Made by a program: the position numbers and the translations under genes
The notes under the pieces: generated by a model
The model's database searches: none
Told to the model about the DNA's origin: nothing
The model's input: the letters and a program-made list of their open reading frames with translations, nothing else
Assembly (NCBI RefSeq): GCF_900109085.1
Contig: NZ_FNYW01000011.1
Coordinates: forward strand, 1 to 44,764
Source: Alkalibacterium gilvum
GTDB lineage: Bacteria; Bacillota; Bacilli; Lactobacillales; Carnobacteriaceae_A
Direction: 5' to 3'
Length of the DNA: 44,764 nucleotides
In this document: one piece after another, positions 25,153 through 35,900 of the stretch
Layout of the letters: every line of letters starts with the position of its first letter
Position numbering within the stretch: position 1 is the first letter of the stretch

Positions 25153-25629
25153 TTACTTCATTCCAACTTTCTTTTGTTTGTGTTCTTTCCATTCATCATA
25201 AAACAAGTAAAGTATCATAAATGCAACTCCCATAGTCAATGCCATATCTGCGACATTAAAGATAGGGAAATCAATGAATTCCAGTCGAATCATATCGACC
25301 ACATATTTAAGTAGCAGGCGATCAATAAAATTACCGATTGCGCCACCTAAAATCAAACTTAGCGCAAAGGCAAATTTTTTATCGTTCCTACCTTGCGTTT
25401 GCATATAGTAAACGATAACCCCAACGACTATAAACGTAACGATGTAGAAAAAAATCATTTGCCCCTCAAGAATACTCCAAGCAGCTCCTGTATTTTTAAA
25501 GTAAGTGAACGATAAAATAGATGGAATCACTTCTATATTTTCATGCAATGGTATGTTTTCGAGTGTTAAATACTTGGTAATTTGATCAATTCCGATGACG
25601 ACGAGCGAAATAATATAATATATTAACAT
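25153..25629 (-). CDS. lspA: Signal peptidase II (prolipoprotein signal peptidase)
   Basis: The 158-residue aspartic protease has four membrane helices and all family blocks: DQITKYL, FTYFKNTGAAWSIL, GGAIGNFIDRL, VVDMI and FNVADMALT. The catalytic aspartates are probably Asp112 and Asp128. It cleaves lipoprotein signal peptides after lipidation. Two lipoproteins with clear lipoboxes are encoded in the divergent operon next door. AAAGGAG precedes the ATG. It is the first gene of lspA-rluD-pyrR. Confidence 0.95.
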   Translation of the reverse strand: MLIYYIISLVVIGIDQITKYLTLENIPLHENIEVIPSILSFTYFKNTGAAWSILEGQMIFFYIVTFIVVGVIVYYMQTQGRNDKKFAFALSLILGGAIGNFIDRLLLKYVVDMIRLEFIDFPIFNVADMALTMGVAFMILYLFYDEWKEHKQKKVGMK

Positions 25630-25781
25630 AATAAACTCCTTTACTATTAAACCTCTTTATTATTGTACAATATTTCTAGACTAAAACCCACCTTCATTTG
25701 ATATAATCATTATTTTATAAATGATAAAAAATAAGTTTTCTACATAATTATTATATTTACTTAGTTATACCTATAAAGTTG

Positions 25782-25810
25782 TTTTAAACGTTACAAATAT
25801 TTGCTATACT
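25782..25810 (+). promoter_or_regulatory. Promoter of the envelope operon
   Basis: TTTTAA (25782-25787) and TATACT (25805-25810) are 17 nt apart. TG before the -10 (TTGCTATACT) makes an extended -10. It lies about 57 nt before the first start codon. Confidence 0.55.
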
Positions 25811-25866
25811 CTACAAAGTACTTTAAATTATAACTATAAGTTCTAAAAGTAGAAGGAGTTTAATAA

Positions 25867-26511
25867 ATGATAAAAAAAGGTTGGTCACTTCTTTCATTAT
25901 CAGCAATCCCTATTTTACTGGCTGGTTGTGATTCAGAAAATTTAGATAGTATGCAAGAGGCAACAAGTGAAATCGAACGGATAGCCGATGACACAGTAAA
26001 CGAATTAAATAAACTTGCAGAAACTGAAACAGAATTACAGGAACAATTTAATGAGACCCTGGAAACGGATGGCGAATTATCTACTTTAAAAGATGAATCC
26101 TCACCTGTTTTTGAAAACATTGAAAAACGAGAAGACATACTTAATGAACTTAAAAATATAACAGAAGACTTTCAATCTCAACAGGATGTATTAAAATCCT
26201 ACGAGGGTGAGTTACTTGATTCGAGTGAAATCAAAGACGTCAACACTGCTGTCGATGACTTTGAAACCAACCTAATGAACTATACAGAGTCTTATAACCA
26301 GTCCTTAACTGACGAAAGAGAATTTTTCTCTGACATTTCTAAAGATGAGGCTACTTACCAAGATTTTGTTGATGGTATTAAATCATTGAATGACAAGCGT
26401 GAGAATCTAAATGAACCGCTAATGACTCTTGATAATACACTTGTCACAATGGATGAACAGCTTAAAACATTACAATCATCTATTGAAACAGAACTTAGCG
26501 AAAAAGAATAG
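25867..26511 (+). CDS. YkyA-like coiled-coil lipoprotein
   Basis: The 214-residue protein has a lipoprotein signal with lipobox LLAGC (Cys21). The rest is a charged, helical, coiled-coil rod rich in Glu/Asp/Leu with no transmembrane helix. The pattern matches the YkyA family of putative cell-wall binding lipoproteins (PF10368). The anchor places it on the outer face of the membrane. AGAAGGAG lies 9 nt before the ATG. It opens a three-gene operon with a deacetylase and a DUF4015 protein and may bind or present wall polymers; the function is inferred from context only. Confidence 0.75.
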   Translation: MIKKGWSLLSLSAIPILLAGCDSENLDSMQEATSEIERIADDTVNELNKLAETETELQEQFNETLETDGELSTLKDESSPVFENIEKREDILNELKNITEDFQSQQDVLKSYEGELLDSSEIKDVNTAVDDFETNLMNYTESYNQSLTDEREFFSDISKDEATYQDFVDGIKSLNDKRENLNEPLMTLDNTLVTMDEQLKTLQSSIETELSEKE

Positions 26512-26519
26512 GAGAATAA

Positions 26520-27419
26520 ATGATGAAAAAAATGATCCTTTCTACCCTACTCACATCAACTCTACTGCTATCCGCTTGTGGAGATGAAGAAAGTCAGGGC
26601 ACAATTGAAGTAGACGATACTGAAGATATAGAAGAAGAGTCCGCTACAGAAGTAGAAAATACTGAAACGATTGACAATTCTGATGACGCATCTGAAGAGA
26701 CGGACGAAAATGCTGATGAAAAAATTAATGATGATTTAAAAGAAACACCTGAGCACTTATACGAAGTAACCGATAATCTTGCTTATCTCAGTGTCTTGGA
26801 TGGTAAAGAAGCCAATAAAAATGTCGCCCTGCTAACGTATGACGACGCTCCCGACAAGCACGCCCTTGAGATTGCTAATATTTTGATCGAAAAAGATGCA
26901 CCAGCGATCTTCTTTGTCAACGGCATGTACTTAGAGGATGATGAAGGAAAAGAAACACTTAAAGAAATTTATGACATGGGCTTTACTATCGGTAACCACA
27001 CCCAAACCCACGCCAACTTACAGGCTATTTCTGAAGAAAAACAAAAAGAGGAAATCACTAGAACAAGTGAGTTAGTAGAAGAAATCACGGGCACCCCTCC
27101 CCGTTTCTTTAGAGCTCCTTTTGGTCAAAATACGGATTATTCAAAACAATTGGTTGAAGAAGAAGGCATGTCCTTAATGAATTGGACATATGGCTATGAT
27201 TGGGAAACTGAGTATCAAAATGCAGAGGCATTAACAGATATTATGTTGAACACAAACCTTCTTGTCCCAGGATCCAATTTATTGATGCACGACAGAACTT
27301 GGACAACAGAAGCTACCCCTGCGATTATTGATGGGTTAAGAGAGAAAGACTACGAACTACTGGACCCCCAATTGATTCAGTCTGTAGCTAAAGAAAGTGA
27401 GGAACAAACGAATGAGTAA
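26520..27419 (+). CDS. Polysaccharide deacetylase (NodB-homology) lipoprotein
   Basis: The 299-residue protein has lipobox LLSAC (Cys20), an acidic linker (about 22-80), and a NodB domain from 100. Motif 1 is TYDDAPD (Asp108-Asp109) instead of TFDDGPS. Motif 2 is GNHTQTHANL with the metal-binding His160 and His164. Motif 3 is RAPFG (Arg198). Motif 5 is LLMHD. It likely removes acetyl groups from peptidoglycan or another N-acetylated polymer outside the cell. The altered motif 1 keeps the two aspartates but lacks the usual glycine. AGGAG precedes the ATG pair; the gene follows the lipoprotein gene by 8 nt and overlaps the next. Confidence 0.85.
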   Translation: MMKKMILSTLLTSTLLLSACGDEESQGTIEVDDTEDIEEESATEVENTETIDNSDDASEETDENADEKINDDLKETPEHLYEVTDNLAYLSVLDGKEANKNVALLTYDDAPDKHALEIANILIEKDAPAIFFVNGMYLEDDEGKETLKEIYDMGFTIGNHTQTHANLQAISEEKQKEEITRTSELVEEITGTPPRFFRAPFGQNTDYSKQLVEEEGMSLMNWTYGYDWETEYQNAEALTDIMLNTNLLVPGSNLLMHDRTWTTEATPAIIDGLREKDYELLDPQLIQSVAKESEEQTNE

Positions 27420-28638
27420 CTTCATGAAACACACACTTTTTGGCTCTGCTGCTGTTTTAACATTGAGTGGACTCGTAAACACAACTGTACATGCAGACGA
27501 ACAAGAAGAAGCATCAGAAACGACTTATCTAACATTGAATACTGAGCCTTTACTTCAAGTTCCTGATGAGTTCCCTAGTCAATTTAAATATGACAGTGGC
27601 GTGGATATTGACTATCCAAAAGACGGCGTCAAGGGTGTCTTCGTGACAGCAAACTCTGCTGGTGGTGCTCGTATGGAACCTTTGACCAACTTACTTAACA
27701 ATACCGAATTAAACTCAATGGTGATTGATGTTAAGGATGACACTGGTTTTATTACCATGCCTTTTGAGTCTGAAGATGAAATGATTAATGAGAATATGAA
27801 GAACTGGGTTGACCCAACAGAATTGATGGCTCATTTGGAAGAAAATGATATCTACCCTATCGCACGTATCGTAGTGTTCAAGGATTCACTTCTTGCAAAA
27901 GAGCGTCCCGACCTTTCTTTTAAAAATCCTGATGGTTCCGTATGGACAAACCGTGCAGGTCATGGATTTGTGAATCCATTTATGAAAGAAGTATGGGATT
28001 ATAATATTGAGATAGCTAAAGAAGCAGCTAAAATGGGATTCAAAGATATCCAATTCGATTACGTACGTTTTGCTGAAGGATTTGAATTACGTGATGATGA
28101 GCTCACGTATTCTTTAGGTGACTATACAGATAGCGATTTAAATAGTGTGAAAAAACGAGTTGAAGCAGTAATAGATTTTGTTGAATATGCACACCAAGAA
28201 CTTCAACCTTTCGATGTTGATTTATCGGTAGATATTTTTGGCTACTCAGCTACTGTTGAAGAAACACCTGGTATCGGTCAAAACTTCTCTCGTATATCTG
28301 AAAATGTTGATGTGATTTCTTCTATGATCTATCCTAGTCATTGGGGTCCTGGCTCGCTCGGTATCGCCAAGCCGGATTTAGAACCTTATAACGTTGTAGC
28401 AAATTATTTAGAATATGAAAATGAAGTATTGGATAACTTAGGTGATGATGCGCCAATTTCTCGTCCATGGATTCAAGACTTTACGGCTTCATATTTAGGT
28501 TCTGGCTGGTATAAAAATTATGGTGCTCCAGAAGTTAGTGAACAAATTCGTGCACTAAATGATAATGGCGTAAATGAGTTCCTACTGTGGGATGCCGCTA
28601 ACACTTATTCCGAAGGCGCACAATACAGTTTTGATTAA
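27412..28638 (+). CDS. Secreted DUF4015 putative glycoside hydrolase
   Basis: The 408-residue protein has a signal peptide (MSNFMKHTLFGSAAVLTLSG…, cut after VHA) and one large TIM-barrel-like domain of the DUF4015/COG1306 type: GVKGVFVTANSAGGARM, MVIDVKDDTG, YPIARIVVFKD, IQFDYVRFAEG, LSVDIFGYSA and EFLLWDAANTY. The FDYVRF aspartate and the acidic strand ends resemble glycoside hydrolase active sites, but no substrate is proven for the family. ATG at 27412-27414 is preferred over the GTG five codons earlier; it overlaps the deacetylase gene by 8 nt. With that enzyme and the YkyA protein it forms a likely wall-polymer processing operon. Confidence 0.8.
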   Translation: MSNFMKHTLFGSAAVLTLSGLVNTTVHADEQEEASETTYLTLNTEPLLQVPDEFPSQFKYDSGVDIDYPKDGVKGVFVTANSAGGARMEPLTNLLNNTELNSMVIDVKDDTGFITMPFESEDEMINENMKNWVDPTELMAHLEENDIYPIARIVVFKDSLLAKERPDLSFKNPDGSVWTNRAGHGFVNPFMKEVWDYNIEIAKEAAKMGFKDIQFDYVRFAEGFELRDDELTYSLGDYTDSDLNSVKKRVEAVIDFVEYAHQELQPFDVDLSVDIFGYSATVEETPGIGQNFSRISENVDVISSMIYPSHWGPGSLGIAKPDLEPYNVVANYLEYENEVLDNLGDDAPISRPWIQDFTASYLGSGWYKNYGAPEVSEQIRALNDNGVNEFLLWDAANTYSEGAQYSFD

Positions 28639-28654
28639 TAACTAATATTTTTGT

Positions 28655-28690
28655 AAAGAAGCTGAGATGACCTCTCAGCTTCTTTCTTTT
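28655..28690 (+). terminator. Terminator of the envelope operon
   Basis: A perfect 13-bp stem, AAAGAAGCTGAGA (28655-28667) with its complement at 28673-28685, has a 5-nt loop and a pyrimidine-rich TTTCTTTTG tail. Confidence 0.85.
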
Positions 28691-28750
28691 GTTTTAAATA
28701 CTTTCACTTGTTGTATGAAGACGAATCCCTTCGACTTCTTCCTTATCGGC

Positions 28751-29003
28751 TTCGGACACTTCTCAATAATAGTTAATGCAAAACAGTCGAACACACTCAT
28801 CTTCGACACATTCGGCTACTTGCTTCATACTCCACTGTCCGAACCTGGTTCGACTTCGGACACTTCTCAATAATAGTTAATCCAAATTGGTCGAACACGC
28901 TCATCTTCGACACATTCGACTACTTGCTTAATGCCCCACTGTCCGAACCTGGTTCGACTTCGGACACTTCTCAATAATAGTTGATGCAAATTGGTCAAAC
29001 CTG
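28751..29003. repeat. Tandem nested-dyad intergenic repeat, two full copies and a partial one (locus B)
   Basis: Copies begin with TTCGGACAC at 28751, 28855 and 28959, an exact 104-bp period. The first two end with TGTCCGAACC at 28836-28845 and 28940-28949; the third stops after about 45 bp. Inside each full copy GTCGAA … TTCGAC forms the inner dyad, as in locus A. The segment between, TTCTCAATAATAGTTRATG, differs from locus A, while the four GTC/GAC palindromic blocks and CTCATCTTCGACAC are shared. Another spacer-type element, GGTTCGAC, precedes copies 2 and 3. It lies between the envelope operon terminator and the addA terminator. Confidence 0.85.
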
Positions 29004-29056
29004 TTATAAATCACCCTATTATAGAATTTTACTTCTCATTTCTATATATATTAACG

Positions 29057-29099
29057 AAAAAAACGACTACACCTTTATTTCACAACAAAAGTGTAGTCG
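29057..29099 (-). terminator. addBA terminator
   Basis: CGACTACAC (29064-29072) pairs with GTGTAGTCG (29091-29099) and the minus strand continues TTTTTTTCG. It lies about 40 nt past the addA stop. Confidence 0.85.
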
Positions 29100-29138
29100 A
29101 ACCAATATTTTCAGCTATAATATCACTAATCAAATAAT

Positions 29139-32100
29139 TTATCTTACTCTTACGGTCTCACTGATATTAAGCATTACCAGATGAGATTCAGAAACCGGCT
29201 TCTTAAGAATGGATTCCAACGCCCGTTTATATAAGGTTAATTGTCCGCGGTACTTCTTTAGCATTTCTTCGCCAGCTAATTGTCCTAAATGTGCAACCCT
29301 ATCTGTCTTGTAGTCAAATAAAATGATATCATCTTTTCGCTCAATATAACCATCAATAATACCATGAATCAAGACATAATCGTCCAACTCTTCCATGTCA
29401 TTAAATATTTCCTTTGCCTCCATAAGTAATGAGAACGGCACTTCTCTTTTAACTTTAGAAGAATGCTCAAGGATATATTGGCCAAATGACGTAGTAAAGA
29501 ATTGCAGGATTTCATTTATACGAATACTTTCAGATAAATCCAGTGTAAAAATCTTTTCTTTAACTAAATGACCAATAACTAATTCAACCGACTCTCTTGT
29601 GGGTGTTTCAGTTAAATCAAGCGTTTGTAAAACGAGGTGTGTCGCTTGGCCTATTTCGGCAGCTGTAGGTGTAAGGTCTTCTTGAATAAATGTTGGTCGG
29701 CTTAATTGATCTTCGACATAACGATTTACCTGTCTAGGTTTTGTGACATCAATTTTAACCATTTGGCCATCATCCGGTTCCTCAAATAAGCGTTTAATCT
29801 CTGATACTGACTGGTAACTTGTCGTTTGCGTGGCTATTTGATAAGAATAAGGTTGATTCATAATTTTGCTAGCCTTTTTTATAGCCTCTTTAATTTCTTC
29901 ATCAGCAGGAAGATTTATGGTTCCTTCCTTTAATTTTGGATACCAATCAGATGTCTCTATTTTCTGACGAGAAAGCAAAGCGTCCTCTAGCTCATCTTGT
30001 GTATAAAAATCCACAGAAAATGATGTATCATAAGAATGTATCTCGCTATTTTCTGACTGAACTGAGCGGTGTTCATCCATATGTTTATGTCGTATGATGC
30101 TATAACCTATCCAATCCATAAGCCCTTGGGCGCTCATACGCAAATCCGACGGCAAAACACGCTTAGGATGCCCGCCAACAAGCCCCCACCGTGACAAGGC
30201 AGTTTCTTTGTTCTTGTAAGAACCAACTAATATCAATTTCTGCTCAGCCCGAGTTAGCGCTACGTATAAGACACGCATTTGTTCTGATAGAATTTTTGCT
30301 TTCTTTTTATGCTTAAGGCCCTTCTCTGGTAGAGTCGTTTTTCTTTCACGTGTTTTTAAATCACGGTATTCAGCACCTACACCATACTCTTCATCAAAAA
30401 TAACCGGCGTTCTCACATCCGTAAGATTGAATCTCTTTGTCATATCGAGTATGAATACAACAGGGAACTCCAATCCCTTACTTGCATGTATTGTCATCAC
30501 ACGAACCGCATTCTCATCATCAGAAATTGCTTGAGGTTCAGCTAAATCCTTATCTTTTTTCTGCATTTTTTCAATGAATCGAATAAATTGAAATAACCCT
30601 TTGAAAGAAGTTTTTTCATAAGCTGCTGCCCTTTCATATAATGCATGCAGGTTAGCTTTTCGTTGTCTCCCAGAGCTCATCCCGCCCACATAATGTAAAA
30701 AGCCGGTATCTTCAAATATCATCCAAATGAGATCAACAAGCGATTGCCTCCGTGACTGCCTCCTCCATTTTTCAAATATTTCTAGAAATACTCGAACTTT
30801 TTCCTGTAAGTGAAGATTCCGTGTGGCCTCGAAATCGTCTTTACCTGCAAATTGAACAAGCGCTTCGTAATATGAAGACTGTTTATCAGTAATACGAATA
30901 TGCGTTAAATCCACTTCATTCAAGCCTACGATCGGAGAACGCAGAACCGCCACAAGAGGAATATCTTGATATGGATTATCAATTATTTTCAAAATAGACA
31001 TCATAATGGTTATCTCTGTTGTTTGAAAGTAATTTTGAGTATCTTTTACAGCAGTTGGTATATCCAACTGCTTGAATACATCCTGGATGTCTAAATTATT
31101 TTTCTTTGTAGGTGTCAAAAGAACGATATCTCGCAATTCTAATAGACGCATTTTTTCCAATTTTTTATCGTAAATTTCATAGCCACACGCTAACATATCT
31201 AAAATTCTATTAGCGACCATATATAATTCGCCTTTTGTCTTTGAGTCAACACTGAAAGACGACGATACGGTGTCCTCATCATCCTCTGATTCTTCTACCT
31301 TGGATTCATAAATCAATAATTCTGCATTGAAATCACTAGACTCTGGAAAAGAGGTGTAGCCATTGATTAACTTAGCAGACTTGTCGTAAGTTAACTCACC
31401 AACTTCTTTATCCATCAACTGATCAAAAATGAAATTAGTAAATGATAAAACCTCGGGCCGAGAGCGAAAGTTTTCAGCAAGTATGATCCGTTCGCCTTTT
31501 TCTTTTTTCTCGTATTGTTCATATTTTTCTATAAATAGGCTTGGATCAGCTAAACGGAATGAATAAATGGATTGCTTGACGTCCCCAACCATAAATTGAT
31601 TACCATTTAAAGATTCAGGCTGCGTAACCCACTTCAGTATTTCTTCTTGTATCTGATTTACATCTTGATACTCATCAATCATTACTTCACTAAATTGGCT
31701 GCGATAATGAATAGCTGCTTCTGAAGGTTCTTTACCATCTTCAGTTTCAATAGAAAGAATTCGTAGCGTTAAATGTTCAAGATCATTGAAGTCCAGTACT
31801 TTCTTATCAGCTTTATGGTTTTTATAGCGTTCATAAAAAAGTTTTGTTACTCGAGCCATTTCTTCTACAAGGAGACTCACTCTCGACATATTTTCTAAAT
31901 GCTCATCGGGTGTAAACGAAAAGATATCACTTTCCATTTCTTTATATAAATCTTTTGCTTTTTTTCGGAAGACTTGCATCTCTTTACCCATCTCTTTTAC
32001 ACTTTCGGATGTTGTCTTTTTATTTGGAACATACCATCTAGCATGAGAGAAGTTTTCTATACACAAGTATGCTTCTTTTAAATCGTTGTCCTTGACAAGT

Positions 32101-32915
32101 GTTTGCAGTTCTTTAGCATGCTCGCGTTCATCTATAAGTATTTTAAGTGTTTTTCCCAACTCTTCTTCATTATTCCCCATAGCGATGGCATCATCAAGCA
32201 GATCATCCATCGTTTTTAAGGTACTTAAAAGTTGAGATTTTAATAGTTTCTGAAAGACGAAGCTTTCTCCTAAATCCTCCCCATTAACCTTATACATTTG
32301 CGTTAAATCTGACAGCCATTTTAAAGGATCAGTATTTGCACGTGAGAATTCGTATAGTGAAAGAATTAAAGTTGTCAGTCCATCATCATTTTTATCAGAA
32401 GAGTACGCCTTAGCGAGTTCTTCAAATAATTCATCATCGTTCCCATAAAGCTCTTCTCTTAACTCTTCCCAAACATCCTCTTTCATTAAAGCAATCTCAG
32501 TATCATCAGTTAACAAACGAAACACAGGATCAAAATCAATCAGATAGTAATATCTACGTATTACTTTCAAACAAAAGGAGTGCAATGTTGAAATATCCGC
32601 ATGACCAAGCATAGGGATTTGACGAATCAAATGACGCTTTTGTTCTTGTTCGTCACACTGATTAATTTCTTTTTGAATAGCTGATTGAATACGATGTTTC
32701 ATCTCTCTAGCGGCTGCATTGGTGTATGTTACAACTAATAATTGATTGATATCTGTTTGTTTTTTTATCTTTTCAATCACCCGTTGGACAAGGACGGTTG
32801 TTTTCCCTGATCCTGCAGAGGCTGAAACCAATAAATTTTTCCCTTCATCATGAATCGCCTGCCACTGATGATCAGTAAACGGAGTCTTTGCTGGTTTTTT
32901 TGGTATCATACTCAT
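29139..32915 (-). CDS. addA: AddA/RexA helicase-nuclease subunit
   Basis: This 1258-residue UvrD-type helicase has Walker A SASAGSGKTTVLVQRV (about 32-47), AMREMKHRI-like motif Ia as AAAREMKHRI, DEYQDVNQIQEEIL for Walker B and VRVMTIHASKGLEFPVVF plus LYVALTRAEQKLIL for motifs V and VI. A RecB-like nuclease domain ends the protein with IHGIIDGYIERKDDIILFDYKTD, whose D-x-x-…-D-Y-K residues bind metal. With AddB it unwinds and trims double-strand breaks up to a Chi-like site for RecA. ATG overlaps the addB stop by 4 nt (ATGA). Confidence 0.95.
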   Translation of the reverse strand: MSMIPKKPAKTPFTDHQWQAIHDEGKNLLVSASAGSGKTTVLVQRVIEKIKKQTDINQLLVVTYTNAAAREMKHRIQSAIQKEINQCDEQEQKRHLIRQIPMLGHADISTLHSFCLKVIRRYYYLIDFDPVFRLLTDDTEIALMKEDVWEELREELYGNDDELFEELAKAYSSDKNDDGLTTLILSLYEFSRANTDPLKWLSDLTQMYKVNGEDLGESFVFQKLLKSQLLSTLKTMDDLLDDAIAMGNNEEELGKTLKILIDEREHAKELQTLVKDNDLKEAYLCIENFSHARWYVPNKKTTSESVKEMGKEMQVFRKKAKDLYKEMESDIFSFTPDEHLENMSRVSLLVEEMARVTKLFYERYKNHKADKKVLDFNDLEHLTLRILSIETEDGKEPSEAAIHYRSQFSEVMIDEYQDVNQIQEEILKWVTQPESLNGNQFMVGDVKQSIYSFRLADPSLFIEKYEQYEKKEKGERIILAENFRSRPEVLSFTNFIFDQLMDKEVGELTYDKSAKLINGYTSFPESSDFNAELLIYESKVEESEDDEDTVSSSFSVDSKTKGELYMVANRILDMLACGYEIYDKKLEKMRLLELRDIVLLTPTKKNNLDIQDVFKQLDIPTAVKDTQNYFQTTEITIMMSILKIIDNPYQDIPLVAVLRSPIVGLNEVDLTHIRITDKQSSYYEALVQFAGKDDFEATRNLHLQEKVRVFLEIFEKWRRQSRRQSLVDLIWMIFEDTGFLHYVGGMSSGRQRKANLHALYERAAAYEKTSFKGLFQFIRFIEKMQKKDKDLAEPQAISDDENAVRVMTIHASKGLEFPVVFILDMTKRFNLTDVRTPVIFDEEYGVGAEYRDLKTRERKTTLPEKGLKHKKKAKILSEQMRVLYVALTRAEQKLILVGSYKNKETALSRWGLVGGHPKRVLPSDLRMSAQGLMDWIGYSIIRHKHMDEHRSVQSENSEIHSYDTSFSVDFYTQDELEDALLSRQKIETSDWYPKLKEGTINLPADEEIKEAIKKASKIMNQPYSYQIATQTTSYQSVSEIKRLFEEPDDGQMVKIDVTKPRQVNRYVEDQLSRPTFIQEDLTPTAAEIGQATHLVLQTLDLTETPTRESVELVIGHLVKEKIFTLDLSESIRINEILQFFTTSFGQYILEHSSKVKREVPFSLLMEAKEIFNDMEELDDYVLIHGIIDGYIERKDDIILFDYKTDRVAHLGQLAGEEMLKKYRGQLTLYKRALESILKKPVSESHLVMLNISETVRVR

Positions 32916-35900
32916 ACATTACCGTCCTCCTTCTTAGGTTCAATAATCTGATATTTTTGTTTAAGCTTTTCAATCAATTCATTTTGATCTTTTATTTTGG
33001 ATATATTTCGGTAAGCGTTCTGATTATTAGGCAGAAGCACATCAAATTGTGATATTGGATGATACTCATTACCAACCGTTGTAGGCGTATACTTTTTTTT
33101 CTCATAGAAAGGAGCCAGTTGATTCTCCCCGGACAGGATCAGATTTCCAGCCTCTCTTATTCTATGCCTATGATGTTTTAAAAGTAACTCCAAGTCATCA
33201 AACGTTATAAAAGAACCTTTAAGTTTTCCTTTTGCTAATTTTTCCAGAGGATATACTAAGGACTTTATGCCATTATCTAGAGTCCGATCGATAGTATTCA
33301 ATAATTCTTCTTCGTTGAGCAGTATGCCTTTCATCTTAAACTGCTTAAGCATTTCATTTAACCAATCTTTCCCTTTCATTGATCGCGCATCAAGCAGAGG
33401 GTTTTTGACTTGTGCATAAAAAGCGCCCGCGGGCTTTGCTTTTCTACCAAATAATTCTTCTGAATATTCAATACCTGTATCGAGATAAGTAAGTAGTTGC
33501 ATCATCAAACCATGATAAATTTCATCAAATTCAAGTTTTTTGTCTCCAGATTTATAATCCACGACACTAATGTAAAGCTGATTATCAATTTCTACAGCAT
33601 CCAGACGATCTATTTTCCCTCTAACATGTAGTTTACCACCGTTATTTAGAGGAAATGAAAGCCCTTCGATACCTTGTTGGCCTGCAATTCGCCCAAAAAG
33701 CACTTCAGATTTTTGGGGTGTCATACGAGACCGTCGTGTTTGATTCGCAATCGCCCACATCATCTGTCGAATCGTCTCACTTAATTGTTTTCGTATAAAT
33801 TTCATTCTATTAGACATCGACAACAAGCGGAATTTATTTTTATCGTAGAGTTCATTTAATACCTCAGTAGTTAAATCATTTAACTTTTCTTCAGATAGTT
33901 CATTTATACTTAGATTTCTTTTAACAATCGTTTTGAAAATACTATCCAGAGCATCGTGATAGAATGTTCCCGTTTCTGCCGGTGTCAATTCTTGAATTGT
34001 GCGCTCTTTAAGCTTTAATCCATAACGTAAGAAATGACTATAAGGATCTAGATAGAAACTCTCAAGTTGTGATACAGATAAATACAAATCTCGACCATAT
34101 AATTTTTCTGCGAGTTCTGAGTCAAGCCGTTTAGGTATATTGGTGTATTCTAAACTATTGAATATTTTTCTCTCGACTATGCTCGCATTCTTAATTAACT
34201 GCTGGTAAAGTTTAATCCAAAAAAGCGAAGGTTGTTTTTCCTTATCAATACCTTCTCTTAAAACATTCACCATATGCCCAATTGTTTCTCGACGGGAGCC
34301 AATAAAAGTTGAGTATGTTTCAATTGGATTTTCTGATGACTGTTCGGGCTCAGCATTAAGCTTTTTGATCGGAATATTTAATTGTCTACTAATCCTTTCT
34401 ATATAAGGACTTAATTGATTATCTCCTGACCCATCATTTTTTATAGGATAACTAAAAATCAAGCGTTCCGAAGCATTCATAAAAGCCGAGTAAGCGGTAA
34501 AAGGTTCACTAGCTAAGCGCCCACTCGTTGTAGGTGCCAAATATTTATCTTCAGAAAGAAAGTGAGCTAATTTTTCCCTATCTTCATCAGTTAATATCGA
34601 ATCATTCTCTTGATTCATAGGGAGTTTAGTATCTGTCATACCAAGAATAAACACAATCTTTTTTGTGTTTATCCTTGATTTATCAAAATTTGTAAACATG
34701 ATTTGATCAATACTTGGGGGAACGATACTATAGGTTGCTTGTTCAAATCCTGTCTCCAAGATAGATAAGAAAGAATCCATATCCCATGGTTCTTCTCCAA
34801 GTACATCTACAAACTCATCCAACAATTGTATAAACGTTTGCCAGACTTGCTCATGTTTCCTAGCCTCATCAAGGTCTCCCTGTTCAATAGCTTGATCTCG
34901 CCAGTATAAGAGCTGGTCGTTAACGCCTTGCTTGTCCATAAATTGATACAGAAGTCGCGCAGCTTCTCGGTTAGTTTTAACATTTTTTAGTTGTTTATAA
35001 AAAGGTAACAAAATACCTCGTATCTGATTTTTTGTTTGATTTGCTATTTTCTGCATATGCTTATCAGCATCAAGTTGCTCATCCATATCCTCTATTTGAA
35101 AACGAGCATAAATCCATTCTCTGTCCTGAACCCACTCTCGGCCTTCATAACCATAAGCAAGCATTACGTTTTCTAAAATATCAAGTTGCTTGCGCCACTC
35201 TTTCCCCTTCATTGTCCAAAAAGACAGCTTTTTTAAATTATCTTTCGGCAAACTTTCATCTGTAAGTATCGGAATCAATAATTCAGTCTTTAAGAAACGC
35301 ATAATGTCATCATATCGCCAGTATCTCTTATGTATTAAAAAGAGACTCTTTATCATTTCAACAAGCGCATGTCCTGACATTGAATCGGCTTGGTCAACAA
35401 ACAATTCAATGTTATTTTCAGCAAACGTTGCTTCAATCATTTTTTTATAATCATCCAAAACGCGAGAGACAACCAAAATATCATTATATCTATAATTGCT
35501 ATTTGCAACTAGTTTTTTTATTGTAGTTGCCGCATGCAACACTTCGGCTTGTTTGTTCTCTGCAGCTCTTATTTCAATACAATTCCCTACGGTACTTGCT
35601 GTTGGTGTTGTGTTTTCAGACGAAAACTCAAAACTGTTTACCCAATACGTTTCAAAGGTAGTCAACTCTTTACACTGCTCGCTACTCTTCTCTTGTAGTA
35701 GAACATCATAGTTTATTTTGAGCTTTCTTTCTCTTGCTTGTTGGTACAAACGATAGTAAGTCATTCCTGTTTCATAAAAGAAATCTGTTAATTCAGGAGG
35801 TGTAACTGCATATTTTTTATCCAACGTCAGAGAAATTTTTACATCTTTTGACTGTTCTACTAGTTCAAGAATCAGTGCTTGTTCTTGAGCAGAAAAACTA

